A DNA stretch of 43,476 bases from Lysobacterales bacterium (GTDB lineage Bacteria > Pseudomonadota > Gammaproteobacteria > Xanthomonadales > SZUA-36), in NCBI GenBank assembly GCA_021648045.1, contig JAKITM010000008.1, positions 1 through 43,476 of the forward strand, written 5' to 3'. Of the stretch, positions 24,169 to 32,444 are shown in pieces. Every line of letters begins with the position of its first letter. Within the stretch, counting starts at the first letter, position 1. Both the position numbers and the translations under genes were made by a program. The notes beneath the pieces are model-generated. The model was given only the letters and a program-made list of their open reading frames with translations. It made no database searches and was not told where the DNA came from.

Positions 24169-24800
24169 GAGCCACCCCCTTGAGTCTTGGCAGCAGCAAT
24201 TTCTGCCGATTCATCCTCATCCACATAGCGATAGGTCTTAACGGTTCCTTCAAGCACCAACTCATCGGGATTGTCACCCTTGGCCTTTTTCATAGCTATA
24301 TCATTCATGGTTAAAATTACTACTCGGGGCAAGGAAGCTACACTGCCAACAAAATCACCAAACTGGTGGAAACTGCCACGCATTCTAATGGTTATCGGTT
24401 TCTCCGCGTAAAAATCATGAATGATTTCTGCACCTGGACGGAATAAATCATTTTTAATGCCAACACCCAGCGCCGTTTGCGATACATCTACCAAAAGCTT
24501 GTCCATCTCGGTTTTACCCGGTAGACGCCGAACCATAACTTCCAGCATTTCTTCCATATCGGCCAACTGTTTGCGATAAGATTCCAAATTCGCTGCTTTT
24601 TGTTGTTTGAATTCGAATTGCTGACGGAGCGTTAATTCTGCCCCCTGTACGCGGCGAATCTCCTCTTGTTTATCCTTAATTAACAAAAAATAACCAGCCA
24701 CAACGATAACCACGGCAAGCAGGATAATTAGAAATGCCCGCGCGGGTAGAGGTGCACTGCCGACATCTTCGAAATCAAGGTCTCTAATATCATTCAGCAT
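24165..24800 (-). CDS. pilO: Type IV pilus inner-membrane alignment protein PilO
   Basis: About 211 residues from the ATG at 24798-24800, which has GAGGAG seven bases upstream; the sequence of that site rules out the start codons just before it. One transmembrane segment (about 22-40) is followed by a coiled coil (about 45-85) and a ferredoxin-like periplasmic domain. PilO pairs with PilN and holds the PilM-N-O-P alignment subcomplex. It overlaps pilN by 11 bp. Confidence 0.94.
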   Translation of the reverse strand: MLNDIRDLDFEDVGSAPLPARAFLIILLAVVIVVAGYFLLIKDKQEEIRRVQGAELTLRQQFEFKQQKAANLESYRKQLADMEEMLEVMVRRLPGKTEMDKLLVDVSQTALGVGIKNDLFRPGAEIIHDFYAEKPITIRMRGSFHQFGDFVGSVASLPRVVILTMNDIAMKKAKGDNPDELVLEGTVKTYRYVDEDESAEIAAAKTQGGGS

Positions 24801-25386
24801 CTGATTGCTCCTCATCAAAACCTTCGCTGCCGCTCTCTGAAGCCAGTTTTAAGCGAACCCTAATTCGAAAATCGTAAGGCTCAACAGCCTGCGCACGCTT
24901 CTCGTTAGCTTCAATAATAGCCAACTCCGGATCCACCAGTAACTGTGAACCCCCAAGCTGAGTCAGGAATTCTGACACCCTAGCGTTAGATTGAGCAGTA
25001 CCGGAAATAGTAACTTCAAGACCCAGTTGGCGTAAATTGGTGACTGTTACCCCTACAGGTGTAGTAGTGACCAGTTCATTAAGCAGTTGTACTGTCAACG
25101 AACGCTTACTCTGTAGATCTTCGATCACCTGTTTGCGTGCAAATAGCGCTTCACGGGTTTTTTCTAGCTCCGCAATTTCCTCTATCTGCTTATCCATGTC
25201 TTTGATTTGTGCTTGTAAGTATGCATTTCGATCATTTTGTACACTTAAGGTGCCGCCTAAATAAGTCAACACAACAAAAACCAGCCCGATAGCTGCAACT
25301 GCTGAAAATATTAATAGTAAAAAGAACTCACGTTGACGTTCCTTACGCTGTTCATCCCGCCAGGGTAAAAGGTTAATTTTAGCCAT
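24790..25386 (-). CDS. pilN: Type IV pilus inner-membrane alignment protein PilN
   Basis: 198 residues. The cytoplasmic N-terminus has the INLLPWR motif (residues 4-10) that docks into PilM. A transmembrane segment (about 22-45), a coiled coil (about 50-95) and a periplasmic ferredoxin-like domain follow. The acidic tail (after about residue 182) is longer than usual and overlaps pilO. The ATG overlaps the pilM stop as TAATG. Confidence 0.95.
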   Translation of the reverse strand: MAKINLLPWRDEQRKERQREFFLLLIFSAVAAIGLVFVVLTYLGGTLSVQNDRNAYLQAQIKDMDKQIEEIAELEKTREALFARKQVIEDLQSKRSLTVQLLNELVTTTPVGVTVTNLRQLGLEVTISGTAQSNARVSEFLTQLGGSQLLVDPELAIIEANEKRAQAVEPYDFRIRVRLKLASESGSEGFDEEQSDAE

Positions 25387-26444
25387 TAGTCAAAACCCCT
25401 CATTGCCAAACCGCAAGCAGCCATCATTGAGGGGGCGCTTGCGCGTAGGCTATTTGCGGCAACATTATTTGCCAGCGCCAAACCACGAACCGGATCCGCA
25501 ATTTTTGTGTCGATCCCGAGCTCATCACTAATCACCTGTTCGAGGCCAATGATCTGTGCTCCGCCAGCCGCTAGGAATAGAGTCTCAACCGTTTTGAAAT
25601 CGTTAGAAGAAGAGTAAAACTGTAAGGCCCGGCCAATTTGTTGCACCACAGCGTGCTGAAATGGCTCGATGACCATTTGCTGGAAGTCATCCGGCCGATC
25701 ATCTCCACGCAGCATGACCAGCGCTTCTTCTGGACTCAGTTCATAACGCCTAGAAATATCTTCAAGTAATTGATTAGCGCCGAATGCATGTTCCCGGCTA
25801 TAGGTCACCCGGTCGCCCTGTAAAACAATGAAACCCATTTGCTGGGCTCCAATCTCAACCACCGCTATAGTTTTATCTGTGGAAATACCATCCTGATGTC
25901 GGATCAACTCAAAAGCATTGGCGATGGCATAGGCTTCGACATCAATAACCCGGACTTTTAAGCCGCTATCTTCAACCGCTGCTGTCAACATGTCCACGGT
26001 TTCCGTTTTACAGGCTGCCAGAAGAACATCCACCAGGTCAGCGCTGCGCCTAGATGGCCCAAGCACTTCGAAATCACGCCTGACTTCATCTAGGGCATAA
26101 GGGATATATTGGTCAGCCTCTATTTCGATTTGGCTTTCCAGCTCTACATCTGTCAAATCCGATGGCAGGCTGATGGTTTTAGTCATTACTGAAGAGCCGG
26201 AAACTGCAATCGCACAGTACTTGGTCTTAGCGCCTGACCTGCGCACTGCGCGCTCAATAGCCGTACTAACCGCTTCGGGATCTACAACAACTTTGTCCTT
26301 CACCGCGCCTACAGGCAGCGGCTCGATGGCGAAGTTCTCCACCTTGATGCCACTTTCTGAACGCGACAGAAGGATCAGCTTAACTGCTGTAGAACTGATG
26401 TCCAACCCTATGGTTGGAGGTGTTTTTTTATTAAAAATACTCAA
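25386..26444 (-). CDS. pilM: Type IV pilus actin-like ATPase PilM
   Basis: Cytoplasmic actin-fold protein that binds the PilN tail and links the pilus alignment complex to the motor. The nucleotide-binding phosphate motif is GLDISSTAVKL near the N-terminus, and the second is VVEIGAQQMGF. I choose a TTG at 26442-26444 (LSIFNKK...) preceded by GGGGGT, giving 352 residues, as in Pseudomonas PilM (354); the longer reading, also from TTG, adds 14 residues without a good site. First gene of pilMNOPQ, divergent from ponA, a common gammaproteobacterial arrangement. Confidence 0.94.
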   Translation of the reverse strand: MSIFNKKTPPTIGLDISSTAVKLILLSRSESGIKVENFAIEPLPVGAVKDKVVVDPEAVSTAIERAVRRSGAKTKYCAIAVSGSSVMTKTISLPSDLTDVELESQIEIEADQYIPYALDEVRRDFEVLGPSRRSADLVDVLLAACKTETVDMLTAAVEDSGLKVRVIDVEAYAIANAFELIRHQDGISTDKTIAVVEIGAQQMGFIVLQGDRVTYSREHAFGANQLLEDISRRYELSPEEALVMLRGDDRPDDFQQMVIEPFQHAVVQQIGRALQFYSSSNDFKTVETLFLAAGGAQIIGLEQVISDELGIDTKIADPVRGLALANNVAANSLRASAPSMMAACGLAMRGFD

Positions 26445-26816
26445 CTTACCCCCGGGATTATTATCTAATCTTTTCCCATATGCCAATAGCTTACCGACAC
26501 TTTATAAACCAATTATCAACAAATTTTGACAATTCCACAATAGCAAACGAACAATTGAGTGCAAATTAACACATAGAGGCAGGTTTGTAAGCACGCACCT
26601 CGGGTGCGTAATTAACTATAAGACCAGCTTCCATGTGTCTACTTCACCCCGCCACTTCCTGTAGCATATCTTCCCAGCAGACAAGCGTTATATACAAAAC
26701 CCGCTAAACCTTGGTGTGCTTGCTGGACCGATTGACACTTTAATAACACCATCCGATTGGATAACTCAGCGTTTTATCCGGTACACTGCACATAAAATAC
26801 ACTAATTTTGATACTT
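26445..26816. other. Divergent regulatory region between pilM and ponA
   Basis: Gene-free. On the minus strand a possible pilM promoter has TTGTCA (26527-26532) and an AT-rich TTTATA (26503-26508) 18 bases apart; the fit is weak. A short hairpin ACGCACC (26593-26599)/GGTGCGT (26603-26609) lies in the middle. TTGACA at 26732-26737 points toward ponA but has no good partner box at normal spacing. I see no coding frame. Confidence 0.4.
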
Positions 26817-29402
26817 GTGAAGATATTTTTCCGTTGGTTTATCCGTTTCAGCCTGATAATGGCCTTGCTTGGCGGCATTGCTTTGGCTATTTTGTGGGCG
26901 ATCATTGTGCCCAATCTGCCTGATATTACTGGCCTTAAGGACATTCGCCTTGAGGTTCCACTGCGCGTTTACAGCGCCGATAACAAATTAATGGGAATTT
27001 TTGGTGAACGCCGGCGAATTCCGGTTAAATATGAAGAATTACCGAAAAAGCTGATCAATGCATTCATTGCCGGAGAGGATGCTCGCTTTTTTGTACATCC
27101 CGGGATTGATTACCAGGGATTAACTCGAGCAGCGTTTCAATTAATTCGAACGGGAGAAAAAACCCAGGGTGGCAGCACCATCACCCAGCAGCTAGCTAGA
27201 AATTTCTATTTGAGTTCTGAAAAAACTTATCTGCGTAAAATTCGGGAAATATTTTTAGCCATCAAAATTGAAAATGCCTTTACTAAGGAAGAAATTCTTA
27301 CGCTTTATTTAAATAAAATCTTCCTTGGCCACCGTGCTTATGGTGTCGGTGCTGCTGCTGAAGTTTATTATGGTAAGACCCTGCATGAGCTCAGTGTAGC
27401 CCAGGCCGCAATGTTAGCCGCCCTCCCAAAAGCCCCCTCGCGCATCAATCCAATTAGCGGACCTGAAAGAGCACTGATCCGAAGAAACTATGTATTATCG
27501 CGCATGCATCAACTCGACTACCTCAGCGAGGCTGAATACCAACAGGCCAAAAACGAGAAAGATCGGGCCAGCTATCACGGCCCCAGCGTAGAATTACGGG
27601 CCCCTTACCTAGCAGAAATGGCGCGCAGCGAAGCTATCCAAAAACTCGGTAAAAGCGCCTATACTGGAGGCTACAGCCTGCATATGACCGTAAACAGCAA
27701 GTTGCAGCTAGCCGCTAATCTTGCCATTAAAACCGGACTTGATAACTACGACCGTCGGCACGGTTATCGGGGCGCAGAGGCCAGCATCGACCTGGCAGCT
27801 AACGATGGTCCTGAGCAATGGCGTGAAATTTTACAAAACTATCAAGAAATTGCCGGCTTAATCCCTGCTTTGGTAACCGAAATCAGTGACGATCTGGCGC
27901 TGGTTTATCTTGCGGACGGTCAAACCATCGGTCTCGATATCAATTCGGTTAGCTGGGCACGAGCCTATATTGACCATGACCGCCGTGAAGCCCGGCCTAA
28001 GCAAGTCGGTGATGTTCTCCAGCCCGGTGATGTTATCCGCATCAGTCGGGTAGCTGAAATAACTGAAGCATCAGAGACCCCCGAACTAAATGAAGAAAAT
28101 GAAGGACTTGAATCTAGTGAGTCACCAGTGCAGACGGATACACTCGGAGCCGGGCCGCAGTGGCGCTTAGCGCAACTCCCTGCAGTCGAGGGTGCCTTGG
28201 TCTCTTTAAACCCGCTAAACGGTGACATACTGGCGCTTGTGGGTGGGTATGACTTCCAACGCAGCCACTTTAACCGGGTAACTCAAAGCCTGCGGCAACC
28301 CGGTTCCGGCTTTAAGCCTTTTGTTTATTCCGCCGCCCTAAGCGCTGGCATTACCCCAGCCACTTTAATCAATGATGCACCAGTAGTGTTTAATGACCCT
28401 TTACTGGAGAAAACCTGGAAGCCACAAAACTATAGCGAAAAATTCTTTGGGCCAACCCGCTTAAGAGAAGCCATGATTCATTCTCGCAACCTGGTTTCCA
28501 TTCGTCTATTACGGGAAATCGGGATTGGCAATGCGCGCAACTACATCGCCCGTTTCGGGATTGACAAAAACAAACTACCTCAGGATCTGTCCATGGCGCT
28601 TGGTTCAGGCTCATTGACACCGTTAAGTATCGCCCGTGGCTACGCTGTTTTTGCCAACGGCGGCTATCTGGTAGATGTGCGCTTCGTGGATAGAATTGAA
28701 AACGCCAGCGGGCAGGTCGTCTATAGCCCCGAACACACCAGAGTTTGCCCGGACTGTATTAGCGATGAACAAACCTCGGAAGCTTCACCGGAGGAAGCCA
28801 CTGTAACCGAGTTCAAACCGCTTGAAATAAGCAGCATTAATGATGAAGCGGTCAGCACAGTGTCTGCTAGGACCACCGAAAACATCAGGATTGGCCGGGA
28901 AATATTGGCTCCGCAGATTATTCCAGCCAGCAATGCCTGGCAAATGAGGTCGCTTATGCGGGATGTTATCCGCTTTGGTACAGGACGCAAAGCGTTGGAG
29001 CTCAAGCGCAACGACCTCTCGGGAAAAACGGGTACGACCAATGACCAACGGGATGCCTGGTTTTCCGGCTATAACAGCGACATTGTCACCACCGTGTGGG
29101 TGGGGTTTGATGATAGCGGCAAGCTTGGGGGGCGTGAAACCGGTGGTCAAGCCGCTTTGCCGATCTGGAATGACTTCATGAAAACAGCCCTGATTGACAG
29201 CCAGGATAATTACCCGCAAATGGCTGATGGTCTGGTGAAAATAAAGATTGATAAAGAAACCGGCCTTGCCAGCAAGCGCACGGGCAAAGACATTATCGAT
29301 GAATATTTTGAGTTCGATAATCTCCCCGACAATGAAGCCTCCGATGAGACCGATTCTGAAAATATCGATACGACTGAGGAAGATGACTTCGAGGTTTTTT
29401 GA
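26817..29402 (+). CDS. mrcA: Penicillin-binding protein 1A, bifunctional peptidoglycan synthase
   Basis: 861 residues from a GTG at 26817 (MKIFFRW...); a TTG three codons earlier is also possible and neither has a clear Shine-Dalgarno. One N-terminal membrane segment (about 8-32) anchors it. The GT51 transglycosylase has catalytic E87 in GEDARFF, GGSTITQQLARN and KIFLGHRAYGVGAAA. An OB-like domain is inserted (about 310-430) with an acidic Glu/Ser-rich loop. The transpeptidase has SGFK (S497, K500), SRN (S556) and KTGT (K737). The acidic tail (Asp/Glu-rich, last 35 residues) is notable. It polymerises and cross-links peptidoglycan in the periplasm. Confidence 0.95.
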   Translation: MKIFFRWFIRFSLIMALLGGIALAILWAIIVPNLPDITGLKDIRLEVPLRVYSADNKLMGIFGERRRIPVKYEELPKKLINAFIAGEDARFFVHPGIDYQGLTRAAFQLIRTGEKTQGGSTITQQLARNFYLSSEKTYLRKIREIFLAIKIENAFTKEEILTLYLNKIFLGHRAYGVGAAAEVYYGKTLHELSVAQAAMLAALPKAPSRINPISGPERALIRRNYVLSRMHQLDYLSEAEYQQAKNEKDRASYHGPSVELRAPYLAEMARSEAIQKLGKSAYTGGYSLHMTVNSKLQLAANLAIKTGLDNYDRRHGYRGAEASIDLAANDGPEQWREILQNYQEIAGLIPALVTEISDDLALVYLADGQTIGLDINSVSWARAYIDHDRREARPKQVGDVLQPGDVIRISRVAEITEASETPELNEENEGLESSESPVQTDTLGAGPQWRLAQLPAVEGALVSLNPLNGDILALVGGYDFQRSHFNRVTQSLRQPGSGFKPFVYSAALSAGITPATLINDAPVVFNDPLLEKTWKPQNYSEKFFGPTRLREAMIHSRNLVSIRLLREIGIGNARNYIARFGIDKNKLPQDLSMALGSGSLTPLSIARGYAVFANGGYLVDVRFVDRIENASGQVVYSPEHTRVCPDCISDEQTSEASPEEATVTEFKPLEISSINDEAVSTVSARTTENIRIGREILAPQIIPASNAWQMRSLMRDVIRFGTGRKALELKRNDLSGKTGTTNDQRDAWFSGYNSDIVTTVWVGFDDSGKLGGRETGGQAALPIWNDFMKTALIDSQDNYPQMADGLVKIKIDKETGLASKRTGKDIIDEYFEFDNLPDNEASDETDSENIDTTEEDDFEVF

Positions 29403-29403
29403 G

Positions 29404-29438
29404 GTAAAAAAAAGGCTGCGAATTCTATCGCAGCCTTT
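29404..29438. terminator. Bidirectional terminator between ponA (mrcA) and gltA
   Basis: AAAGGCTGCG (29411-29420) pairs perfectly with CGCAGCCTTT (29429-29438) around an 8-nt loop. An A run before it gives eight T residues on the minus strand (gltA), and the plus strand has GTGGTTTTC after it. It serves the two convergent genes. Confidence 0.88.
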
Positions 29439-29474
29439 GTGGTTTTCTAATGGTTTTTTACTATTTTCTAATGT

Positions 29475-29507
29475 ATTTCTAAGGCATTTCTAAGGCATTT
29501 CTAAGGC
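29475..29507. repeat. Three tandem copies of an 11-bp repeat
   Basis: ATTTCTAAGGC occurs three times head to tail at 29475, 29486 and 29497. A degenerate TTTTCTAATGG-like copy occurs twice just before. It lies 10 bp beyond the gltA stop, before the terminator on the minus strand. Confidence 0.85.
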
Positions 29508-29516
29508 AACTTACCC

Positions 29517-30806
29517 TTAACGCTGATCCATTTTCAAATAATCACGAGTGGTTTCGCCGGTATAAATCTGGCGTGGACGACCGATTTTACCCGGATCTTC
29601 ACGCATTTCCAGCCACTGGGCTGCCCAGCCTACAGTTCTAGCAATAGCGAACATAACCGTAAACATACTCACCGGTATTCCCAATGCTTTATAGATAATA
29701 CCGGAATAGAAATCCACATTCGGGTACAACTTACGCTCTACAAAGAACTCATCCCTGAGAGCAATTTCTTCCAACTCCATGGCCAGATCCAGCTGTGGGT
29801 CAGTTATGTTTAATTCATTCAGAACATCATGGCAGGCCTTGCGAATAATGGAGGCACGCGGATCAAAGTTTTTATACACCCGGTGACCAAAACCCATCAG
29901 GCGAAACGGATCGTTGCGGTCTTTCGCTTTGGCTATATATTTAGGAATATTATCAACACTACCAATTTCATCGAGCATCTTCAGCACTGATTCATTTGCG
30001 CCACCGTGTGCTGGGCCCCAAAGAGCCGCAATACCTGCAGCAATACAGGCATAAGGATTAGCCCCAGTGCTACCCACCAGGCGTACGGTAGAAGTGCTGG
30101 CGTTTTGCTCATGGTCGGCATGCAGGATAAATAGCAGATCCAGCGCTTTAGCAGCAACCGGGTTGACCTCATACGGTTCTGCTGGAACAGAAAACATAGT
30201 ATCGAGGAAGCGCTCGGTAAACCCAAGATTATTTTTGGGATAAGCGTTCGGCAAACCCCGGTGGTGACGATAGCAAATGGCCGCGATTGTCGGCATTTTG
30301 GCAATCATGCGTTTAGCTGCCAGTTCCCGCTGGTTAGGATCTTCCGGATCCAGGCGGTCGTGATAGAAAGCCGCCAGAGAACCAACAGCCCCAGACATCA
30401 TTGCCATCGGGTGAGCATCGTAATGGAAACCGCTCATAAAATTATTCAGCTTTTCATGCACCATGCTGTGATAGGTGATGTCATGATCAAAATCTGCCAT
30501 TTCACTGGTATTTGGTAGATTCCCATTCAGTAACAGGTATGCGACTTCGAGGAAGTTGCTGTTTTCAGCCAACTGCTCAATCGGGTAACCGCGATATTGG
30601 AGAACACCTTTGTTACCGTCAATAAAGGTAATGGCACTGGAACAAGCCGCTGTCTGGGCAAAACCTGGATCGTAGGTGAAATAGCCGGTTTCTTTATGTA
30701 GGTTTTTTATATCAAGTGTCGGGTCACCTTGGCTGCCTTTGAGAACCGGTAATTCAATGCTTTTTCCAGTCGTCTGGTCATTTAGTGTTACTTTATTTTC
30801 TGACAC
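29517..30806 (-). CDS. gltA: Citrate synthase (type I hexameric form)
   Basis: 429 residues, as in E. coli GltA (427). Joins acetyl-CoA and oxaloacetate at the entry of the TCA cycle. Active-site motifs are GPAHGGANE and MGFGHRVYKNFDPRA (histidines) and NVDFYSG (aspartate). The N-terminal domain of the NADH-sensitive hexameric class (about 1-55) is present. The start is a GTG (30804-30806) with AGGAG six bases upstream (30813-30817). Single gene between two terminators. Confidence 0.97.
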   Translation of the reverse strand: MSENKVTLNDQTTGKSIELPVLKGSQGDPTLDIKNLHKETGYFTYDPGFAQTAACSSAITFIDGNKGVLQYRGYPIEQLAENSNFLEVAYLLLNGNLPNTSEMADFDHDITYHSMVHEKLNNFMSGFHYDAHPMAMMSGAVGSLAAFYHDRLDPEDPNQRELAAKRMIAKMPTIAAICYRHHRGLPNAYPKNNLGFTERFLDTMFSVPAEPYEVNPVAAKALDLLFILHADHEQNASTSTVRLVGSTGANPYACIAAGIAALWGPAHGGANESVLKMLDEIGSVDNIPKYIAKAKDRNDPFRLMGFGHRVYKNFDPRASIIRKACHDVLNELNITDPQLDLAMELEEIALRDEFFVERKLYPNVDFYSGIIYKALGIPVSMFTVMFAIARTVGWAAQWLEMREDPGKIGRPRQIYTGETTRDYLKMDQR

Positions 30807-30910
30807 TGTGATCTCCTAAGGGTGTTCTGCCAACATGCTAGCCTGAGTTTAGTATATCGCTGTTAATTAATCTTGAACTGATATACATCAAACTTAAATG
30901 AAAGTTATTC

Positions 30911-30946
30911 AAAAAAACCCGCTCCTGAATAGATAGGGAGCGGGTT
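30911..30946 (-). terminator. Rho-independent terminator of rpmE2
   Basis: AACCCGCTCC (30916-30925) pairs with GGAGCGGGTT (30937-30946) with an 11-nt loop, followed on the minus strand by a run of T residues (A run 30911-30917). It lies 35 bp beyond the rpmE2 stop and separates it from gltA. Confidence 0.87.
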
Positions 30947-30980
30947 CTGATTGTACTGAACTATAAAACGCTTACGGACA

Positions 30981-31223
30981 TTATTTACCGTAACGCTGTT
31001 TGAACTTATCAACCCGACCACCAGACTCAGCAACACGGTGCTTACCGGTGTAAAAAGGATGTGATTTGCTCGAAATCTCAATCTTTACCAGCGGGTATTC
31101 GTTGCCGTCTTCCCACTTGATGGTTTCTTTGGTTTTAATAGTCGAACGCGTCAAAAACGCGAAATCAGAAGAAACATCCTGAAAAACGACGGGCTTTGTG
31201 TCTGGGTGTATACCGGATTTCAT
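30981..31223 (-). CDS. rpmE2: 50S ribosomal protein L31 type B (zinc-independent)
   Basis: 80 residues without any cysteine, so it lacks the CxxC zinc ligands of the other L31 type. The MKSGIHPDTKPVVFQD start, SKSHPFYTGKHR and GRVDKFKQRY end are typical of the type B form. In E. coli the equivalent (YkgM) replaces the zinc form during zinc starvation under Zur control. I looked for a Zur-like palindrome upstream and saw only a half-site-like GTTATAAAG, so regulation is open. In this organism it may be the only L31. Confidence 0.95.
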   Translation of the reverse strand: MKSGIHPDTKPVVFQDVSSDFAFLTRSTIKTKETIKWEDGNEYPLVKIEISSKSHPFYTGKHRVAESGGRVDKFKQRYGK

Positions 31224-31636
31224 TATCTATACTGCCAAAATCTTTAAAAGAGCCGGTAATTATATTGGTTTTGAGACTTTATAACAAGCCTATTTGCAAG
31301 GACTGCTCAAATATTTTCAGAACTTCCCGAGAACCCAGAGCCTTTTACAGCTTCTATTTTTGTTTGGATAAACTGATATTCCAATAATTTAATCTACTAC
31401 CACCAGTTTAATGTGAGCACCCGTCTTACTCAGCAGCATTTTTAGGCGCCGCCCTGGCTCATTTCATATTGGACAAGGCTAAGGCTTTACCTTTATCCCC
31501 CCCCTTGTTATACTCGGATACGGTCTCGGTGAGAAGATATAAATTTTAGAGAATATAAATTCAAAAAAAAAACACAAAAAACACATCGAACCAAAGACTA
31601 CTAAAAGCACCCATAATTTAATAAGGACTATTAAAT
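31224..31636. other. AT-rich divergent intergenic region
   Basis: 413 bp without a supported gene. It contains a run of eight C (31497-31504) and a run of ten A (31563-31572), both upstream of the secreted-protein gene at 31637. A GGACTATTA ribosome-binding-like stretch just precedes that gene. I could not assign a convincing -35/-10 pair to either direction. Confidence 0.5.
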
Positions 31637-32290
31637 ATGAAGTCATTAATAACTAGACTAACCGCCACAATACTTTTTTCCTTGCTTGTTGCGCCGGTAA
31701 ACGCACAAATTACAACGGCTGTTGAGGCAGGCGGAGTCGGCTATCCAGGCAGTTACACTATTGCTGATATTGTGGATGACCATATTGCGAAAACTTTTGC
31801 AGTAGACCCTGATGCAAAAATCAACATCATTGTCTCCATACCCATAATAAAAAACAACCAAGTCCTGGTAAATGATCTTTCTGGCCTTCCTGGCCTTCCA
31901 GTTAATAAATCAGCAGATGAAGAAGCCATAACAAATGCAGCCATTGAAATCCCTTTTGCTGTAGATGATTTTAAAACTGGGGGTGAACTTGATTCTCTAG
32001 CCTTTCTTGATCACCTGTCAAGCTCCTTGGAGCGCTTAACGATACCGTCTCCAATGCAGAGCAAAAGCAAAGATTCAGGGTCTTTTACACAAGGAGGAGG
32101 CCTTGAAAATTCATCAAACTGCGGTGGCTACTCCGTTGGGACGACTTTAACCGTCACTACTAGCAGTTGTATGTTTGGAACTATTTCAAATACATATACC
32201 TGTCAGTCAAATCCAGCGACCGGCCGCAACGACTGGTATATTACTTCTAGCTATTCACTACCCCCAGACGTTGCATGTATAGCGCCTTAA
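31637..32290 (+). CDS. Secreted protein of unknown function with a cysteine-containing C-terminal domain
   Basis: 217 residues; I do not recognise it. A Sec signal peptide is clear (MKSLITRLTATILFSLLVAP, cleavage probably after VNA). The first half (about 25-145) is mixed alpha/beta and acidic, with an IADIVDDHIAKTF helix and NIIVSIPIIKNN strand. A Ser/Lys/Gly linker follows (about 143-157). The last 60 residues have four cysteines, Thr/Ser-rich strands (TLTVTTSSC, NTYTCQSN) and an aromatic NDWYITSSYSLP stretch, as in small disulfide-bonded beta domains. It stands alone with its own ribosome site (AAGGAC) and terminator, in AT-rich DNA between core genes, which suggests acquisition by transfer. 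Confidence 0.75.
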   Translation: MKSLITRLTATILFSLLVAPVNAQITTAVEAGGVGYPGSYTIADIVDDHIAKTFAVDPDAKINIIVSIPIIKNNQVLVNDLSGLPGLPVNKSADEEAITNAAIEIPFAVDDFKTGGELDSLAFLDHLSSSLERLTIPSPMQSKSKDSGSFTQGGGLENSSNCGGYSVGTTLTVTTSSCMFGTISNTYTCQSNPATGRNDWYITSSYSLPPDVACIAP

Positions 32291-32377
32291 CACAAGGTAT
32301 TGCCTTAACACCGCTTATGGCCGAGGTGTCGCAAATTAGCGCGTTGTGGTGACCGTTAAGTTAATCGCATGGTTGTG

Positions 32378-32405
32378 GGGGTATCCTATTGGTTACCCCT
32401 TTTTT
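32378..32405 (+). terminator. Rho-independent terminator after the secreted-protein gene
   Basis: GGGGTATCC (32378-32386) pairs with GGTTACCCC (32391-32399), one mismatch, around a TATT loop, and is followed by six T residues (32400-32405). It is about 90 bp past the stop at 32290 and close to the end of hemW on the other strand. Confidence 0.87.
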
Positions 32406-32444
32406 GCACCCTCCCTTAGAAAACATTCAGACCTAAAGTGACGA

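Noticed and set aside
31224..31300. Zur operator upstream of rpmE2
   Set aside because: Only a GTTATAAAG half-site-like sequence is present; the other half does not match a palindrome.
31196..31387. Plus-strand frame of 63 codons between rpmE2 and the secreted protein
   Set aside because: It starts inside rpmE2 on the opposite strand, has no ribosome site and no protein-like features.
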